Positions 57,980 through 64,000 of a DNA stretch of 64,000 bases are shown piece by piece. The notes below the pieces were generated by a model. It made no database searches and had not been told where the DNA came from. It saw only the letters and a program-made list of their open reading frames with translations. Source of the DNA: Clusia tigrina (Eukaryota > Arthropoda > Insecta > Diptera > Clusiidae). The DNA is taken from NCBI GenBank assembly GCA_920105625.2, contig OV050033.1, forward strand, positions 10,396,001-10,460,000, given 5' to 3'. Position numbers and translations under genes: made by a program. Positions within the stretch are counted from its first letter, which is position 1, and every line of letters begins with the position of its first letter.

Positions 57980-60900
57980 ATGGCGAGCCGGAAAAGTATT
58001 TTAAGTGTGATAACAACGCTTGCTATATTACTCTGTGTTTGGCCAATGCCAAGAATACTCACTGCGGAACGCAATTCGCTACTGCCCTCAGTGCAACAGT
58101 TGCACCATAATGCTCCTTGTGATCGCAGTCGCAAGGTTTTTACAGAACCGTACGGGGAAATTAGCGATGGACCTGCAGGCTTTAACTATACACAAGACTC
58201 ACATTGTGAGTGGTTGGTTAAGGCACGGAATGAGAGTCAGTTTATTACGTTGAATTTTCATAGCATGGGTACGGAGTGCTCGTATGATTACATTTATGTA
58301 TATGATGGTGACTCTTTCAATTCAACGTTGCTGGGTAGTTTTAGTGGGAAGACACAACCGCAACGGCTAGTGGCACGCAGTGGAAGTGTGAGTTTTGAGA
58401 TTTTCTAGATATAATTTGATACACTAAACAACTGATTTCCTTTTAGATGCTTGTTCTCATGTATAGCGATACTAATTACGTTTTGGATGGATTCCGTGCT
58501 TCATTTTACATATCAAATTGCTTAAATAATTGCCACAATCACGGTAAATGCGTAGGCCATCAGTGTGTTTGTCATGGTGAATGGGTTGGACCAGACTGTG
58601 AGGATGAGGCATGTCCCAATAAATGTGGCGAGCCACAAGGTCGTGGAAAATGTATTAAAGGCATATGCCATTGTGAAAGGGTAAGTGAACTGAAATTATA
58701 CTTTGTTACTTCATTTAAATAATAAAAAATGTGCAGGGCTACAGTGGTAGAGTATGTGATTTGTATGAGAATCCATCAGGGAGTAGTTGGCGCTGGTTAG
58801 CAACCGATGCAGAAGGCATGACACCGCGTGCTGCTCACACTGCCACTTATATTGCGGAAGTAGATGCGCTTTATGTATTCGGAGGTTACGATTTGAATAG
58901 CGTCATCAGTACACTACAAGTAATCTTTTTACATTTAATTATTTCGGTACCAAGTCAGAATATATCATATTTTAAATTTCATCTTTAGATATACCGCTTT
59001 AGCACCAGTCAATGGGAGGATGAATGGGGTATACCATTGCAAAGCCGTCGCAACTTTTATCATCCACAAAAAATCGATCATACTTTACTAAAAGCAGTTT
59101 TACAGCATGAAAATGAAGAAGAAGCCAGACTTTGGGGCTTAAAAGAAGAAGTATCCATTTTCCGCAACATTCTTCATTCATTGTCTCAAAATTATTCTCA
59201 CCATCGACGTACGAGATCGTCGCAATTACCAACAACGGTGAATGCCAATTCAACCGCTGAGGAATTGTCGGAATATTTGGAAGATATTTTAGAAGAGGTA
59301 ACAGATAACAAACCGCAAGGACGTTTTGGGCATTCTGCTGATAGGGTACCAGGTGAATTACTGCAAACCTCAGAAACAATGAATATTATACCAAAATTAT
59401 TTCAATATTTTAGGAGGGTTCGTTATATTTGGAGGCAAACATGCCAATGGCACTTTTTACAATGATTTATGGTTTTATAATAGTACGGAAAGTGGAGGCA
59501 AGTGGCAGGAGTTGGCAAAAAAATCGAAGCTTAAACCACCACCGGTGGCCCGTCACACCATAACTTTAGCGGAAAACTACTTGTATTTATTTGGAGGCAG
59601 TCTGGAAACCGGAGAATTTTCTTCGAAGTGAGTATAAAGAATATTACATTAAGTTTTATTTTTTTAACGGAGTACATGTTTTATGTTATTATTGCTAGGA
59701 TATACCGCATCCAGCTTTTGCTGCCCAATGCAGACAATTCGGACACCGATGAGCAGTGGGAGTTGGTACTGCCTCGTGGAGGAAAATCTCTCGATGTTCG
59801 TTTAGCAGCTCACACAACTGTTTACTATAAAGAAACAAGGTCGCTGGTTGTTTTTGGTGGAATTATGACTAGTTTGGCAAGATTTTCCAAACTCACCGAT
59901 CGCATATTTGCCTTCCAACTTGACAAACTCCATTGGACTGAAATATTATACCCCCGTACTGCCTTACGCGATACGAATATACCACGCGAACGTGCCTTCC
60001 ATTCAGCTACTATATCAGGAAATTATATGATTGTGTTCGGTGGTTATACGCACCGCCACAACAAGGATGAAATATGCTATGACAATCAAATGTACTGGTA
60101 TCACTTGAGCTGCAACATTTGGATTAATCAGGTTGTGTCCGCCGACGATAGTTTGTACCCAAAGAAGCAGGGCGTTTTCGCTCATGCTGCTGCTTTGAGA
60201 CGGAATAATACTTTGCTCATAGTTGGCGGATATCATGGCAATGTCAATTCAGATCTCTTTGCCTACGAACTGCCGCAGGTATTGCGTGTGCAAAATCACG
60301 GATACAATCCGGAATTGTCCTGCCGTTTGCATTCCTCTCATACTGCCTGCCTCTCCAATCCTGAGTGCGGTTGGTGTTCCGCCGATAGCAGCTGTTACGG
60401 ACGTACCATAGGCGCCAACTGCACCACGAACCTGCAAACTACACGTTGTCCGGGTATATGTCCTTCATTGGGAGATTGTCATTCTTGTCTGGTGCATGGT
60501 ACCCAGTGGGGGACAAGTGAGGAAAATTACTTTTCAGTCGCTAGTAAACTTGGGCTAAATGAGTGCACGTGGTGCGTACAGAATGCCAAGTGCCACCATC
60601 GCGATAACAATTATGGAATTTGTGGCGAAGACACGCCTTCTCATAGCCCGGGTTGGTGGGGCGAAAAGGGCACTGAAATACGCCATCCCTCACAGTGTAC
60701 CAGCAACGATCGGCGTCCCGGTCTGACGTATATTAAATACCATTATCCCGTAAATTTGACAATGCCCGATTTTGTGGCTATAGTCAATGCTACAATGGTG
60801 GATTTTTCATCACCGGCGCCGGCCACGGCATATGAGCAAAAATTAGAAGGCGAAATGCTGGCCCGGTTATTGGGCTTCGTCAGACCACAGAAAAATTGGG

Positions 60901-63900
60901 AGGAACCCTCCGAAATACAAGTTTGCACGAGTTACTCTTCGGCGGTGTTACGTGCAGGGCTGGGAAAGACTTTGGATTCTTTAAAGGAGCTAGCAAGTCA
61001 ATCAACCAATCAGTCCTATTGCAGTAATGTGGAAATACCAAGTTCTGATCAGCCGTTCCTGATCGATTTTCAGGTATTTCTTAATGCCATACTTTTTCTT
61101 GGCGTACACGGTTGTATTGACATATTTTTGTTGGTTTCTTTAATTCCAGGCTAAGCGTCGCATTGGCCTCAATGCGATCTACAACACCTATCAAAAGACC
61201 AAAATGGAGCTGCAGCATATTTTCCATGGCAACCTGAACGCTTTCACGTTCGAATACCTCGAGCCGTACTACTTTGGCAACTGCGAACAGTACACCAACT
61301 GCCTGCAGTGTCTGACCGACTCGTCTTGTGGCTGGTGTAGTATTCGATCGAAATGTGTGGCCAGATCAGTGAACGAAACTGAGGTGTGTGCCAGTGCGAC
61401 AGCTCCCAAATCCTGGGAATATCTGATCAATCAGCCGAGCCAATGTGCCAACTGCTCGAATTTTGTTTCCTGTGATGAATGTGTTAACTCCGGTCTATGC
61501 GAGTGGTGGACAGAGGATGCGCGCTGTGCTCGTATTGGGAAGGCGGAGAACAGCGTGCGTTCGGTTAAGAGTTGTCCGATACCATGCCGCTTGCGAAATT
61601 CCTGCCATGATTGCCTGAACGAGAAGGGTCGCTGTGTGTGGTGTGAAGCTCGCTCGCAGTGTTTCAGCTTTGCCGTGTACACGAGTGAATATCAATTTGG
61701 CATGTGCCGCGAGTGGCTGGATCAAACGGTAACGCATCACATACCGCAGGTGGCTGACGAGGCACATCGGGCAGATTACGGTCTGACGATTAGAAACATT
61801 GGCTCTATGGTTAAACAGCAGCAGCAGCACCAGTGCAAGTCATGTGGGCAGTATCGGAACTGTTCGACGTGCCTACGCACTCTCAGTTGTGGCTGGTGTT
61901 TTGATCGTGACAACCCCATCGAAGGCTTATGCATGCAGGGCGATTTCAGTCGTCCCTTCGGAAACTGTTCTGTTGCTCTGAACAGCACGTCCCAGCACGA
62001 TGCCGAATGGGCGTACGCTCAATGTCCCGATGTCGATGAGTGCGGTTTGGGTCTGCATGATTGTCACAAGGAAGCCAAATGCACGAACACCCATGGATCG
62101 TACAACTGTCACTGTCGTCGCGGATATATCGGAGATGGGCGTGTATCATGTGTGCGCACTTGCTATGAGTCCTGTGTACACGGTTATTGTTCGGGACCGA
62201 CAGATTACGTGTGCAAGTGTGAACTGGGCTGGACGGGCAGCGATTGTTCCATCAATTGTGGGTGCAACAATCACTCGACCTGTTCGGATCGTGTGGGCAA
62301 ATGCGACCAATGCCAGGCTTGGACAGAAGGAGAACGGTGTGAACGTTGCAGACAAGGCAGTTTTGGAAATGCCACCTCGCCGGAAGGTTGCCAGCCGTGT
62401 GAGTGTAATGGACACGGACATCAGGATCTGGGCATATGTAATGTGGTCAACGGGGAGTGCTTTTGTAAAGACAATACGATGGGCGTAAAATGTGACCAGT
62501 GCGCCCCCGAATACTATGGGGATCCACGCGATGGCGGTCAGTGTTATTTCCAATGTGAATCACGTGGCATTATCACAAATATCGGACGCAGTGGCATCGG
62601 TTCCTATCAATCGTACAAGAGTCCGTGGGGATCCAGCTTAGAGGTGCGCGAGTGCTTGTGGATCCTTTCCCCGAAGACACTGCAAGCGGATAAATCTCTC
62701 TTGCAGCTGGAATTTGAGTGGCCCAGTTTGGCCATGGACTGTGACGAAAACGCCGTCTACATATACGATAGCTTGCCTGATCTGACCGGCGCTACACAGC
62801 AGAATCAATTGATTTCAATTGTGTGCTCACCCTACACCTCCACCCGCATAATAGAGGCTCGTTCCAGTCATGTCACCGTGTATTACAAACAGGGCGGTGA
62901 ACGGAAGAACTATGGCTTTAATGCTCTCTATTCGGTGAAGAACTGCGTGACTCTGACTTGTATGCATCCGCACATCTGCGACGAACAGCAACGGTGTGTC
63001 TGCCCTTCTGGCTACGTGGGCTCCAGTTGCGAAATCGAAATCTGTCCGAAGAACTGCAACGCCAAACGTATGCAGGGGTATTGCGACACGGATTACGGTC
63101 GCTGCATTTGCAATGGAAGCTACGCCGGCGCTGAGTGTGGCACTCTGATAAAGCCGAATCAGTTGGTGGTGACGGAATTGTTCAATACGTTGCTTCTAAG
63201 CGAGGCGTTTGAGCATCTGCGTAAAACCATACCACGTTTCGGGCATTCCGTGAACGCAGATCGACGGGGATCACTTTGGATGTTCGGTGGGTATTCACCG
63301 TCACATGGGCCGCTTAATGATTTTCGACAATTCGATACCAAAAACGGCACCTGGATTCAGGTTACCGTTGAATCAACGCCGGACGACAAGATGCCGCTGG
63401 GTCGCTACTTTCATGCTTCGGAAATTTATCTGAAGAAGCAAATAATATTCATATACGGTGGCATAACTGTGCGTAATGAGAAGAGCCAACGCACTACCCA
63501 CGAGATCTTGGGCGACTTGTGGCAGTTCTCCATACAAAATCAGCGTTGGAGTGAAATCGAATTTGACACGAGCCGCGATGCTCCGCCTTCGCTGGCCGGA
63601 CACACTCTCACTCAGATACGCTACAATGATCGAGAGTCATTGATACTGATCGGCGGTGTGACGCGCAACCAATCGCGCCAGCTGGAATTGTGGGAGTTGG
63701 ATTTGGAGACATTTCATTGGGAGCAGCTGTTAGCACTTGGGGTACGGATGCCCGTTCTGTACGGTCACAGCTCAGTTTATCACGCCGAATCTCACATAAT
63801 GTACGTGTTTGGTGGCTACTCTTCCGAGCCACAGAACAAGTTGTATGCATTGAATTTGCAGAAAATGGCATGGACCGAATTACCCACATTTCAGGAGCTC

Positions 63901-64000
63901 AATCGTCCCGATTCGCTGCTGCCGCGTGCGCGTTACTTCCACTCAGCGGTAACCACCGAAAACTACATGATTGTGTACGGCGGTCGCACCAATCCCTACA
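57980..64000 (+). CDS. Megf8: MEGF8 homologue, N-terminal two thirds (runs off window)
   Basis: Large single-pass cell-surface protein; vertebrate MEGF8 restrains Hedgehog signalling with MOSMO/MGRN1 and affects left-right patterning, and the fly orthologue is less studied. Exons 57980-58387, 58447-58680, 58737-58919, 58989-59352, 59414-59627, 59699-61073 and 61150-64000+ join in phase, giving about 1876 codons. Order: signal peptide (about 1-30), CUB (about 47-163), EGF-like modules (CHNHGKCVGHQCVC), a six-bladed Kelch set (VFGGYDL, FVIFGGKHANG, YLFGGSLE, VVFGGIM, IVFGGYTH, LIVGGYHG), PSI/plexin repeats (NPECGWCS, DSSCGWCS), calcium-type EGF (DVDECGLGLHDC), laminin EGF repeats, a second CUB, EGF, then a second Kelch set still open at 64000. 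This order is specific to MEGF8; attractin lacks the second half. The donor after exon 4 is CAG|GTGAAT, not the nearer GTACCA, because only it keeps Kelch frame. Confidence 0.95.

Noticed and set aside
61431..62553. Minus-strand and alternate-frame ORFs in the last Megf8 exon
   Set aside because: The plus-strand frame that continues from the acceptor at 61149 is open to the window end and encodes ordered PSI, EGF, laminin-EGF, CUB and Kelch modules.

Overview
The window is AT-rich, intron-rich nuclear DNA from a cyclorrhaphan fly. Proteins look Drosophila-like, introns have GT-AG borders, polyglutamine tracts are common, and DNA transposons and LINE debris fill the gaps. A tephritid fruit fly is my best guess, as an inference only. 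There is no bacterial-style operon, CRISPR array or intact virus.

Layout. (1) 1-213 (+): last intron and last exon of Derlin-1. (2) 592-21143 (-): a complete axonemal outer-arm dynein heavy chain of the DNAH5/DNAH8 type. I resolved 35 exons whose phases all close, giving 4610 residues. (3) 21144-25424: intergenic, with a LINE scrap, a 531-bp MITE with perfect 35-bp inverted ends, and one unexplained ORF. (4) 25425-33210 (-): a complete six-exon EMSY homologue (1485 aa) with large polyQ and Glu-Gln repeat expansions. (5) 33211-38095: intergenic, with a 252-bp MITE and a decayed element encoding a MADF-BESS protein (copy A, minus strand). (6) 38096-41544 (+): a complete seven-exon KIAA2013-type membrane protein (629 aa). 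(7) 42108-49786 (-): mitochondrial aspartate aminotransferase Got2. Its short presequence exon (49704-49786) is separated from the rest by a 6.2-kb intron holding a second MADF-BESS element (copy B, plus strand), a Harbinger-like MITE and a dead Tc1 element. (8) 51659-53157 (+): splicing factor Cwc25. (9) 53278-54757 (-): phosphoglycerate kinase Pgk, tail-to-tail with Cwc25. (10) 55541-56072: a broken, intron-containing partial copy of the Megf8 gene. (11) 57980-64000 (+): the first about 1876 codons of Megf8, running off the window.

The genes do not form a pathway. They are housekeeping and ciliary genes in a compact gene neighbourhood whose gaps and one intron have been colonised by transposons. 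The strongest unusual signals are the two oppositely oriented, independently broken MADF-BESS elements with clustered GC-rich palindromic motifs, the Got2 first intron acting as a transposon trap, the upstream duplicate of Megf8, and the repeat-expanded EMSY. Exon borders were read by eye with phase checks; near homopolymers they may be off by one base.
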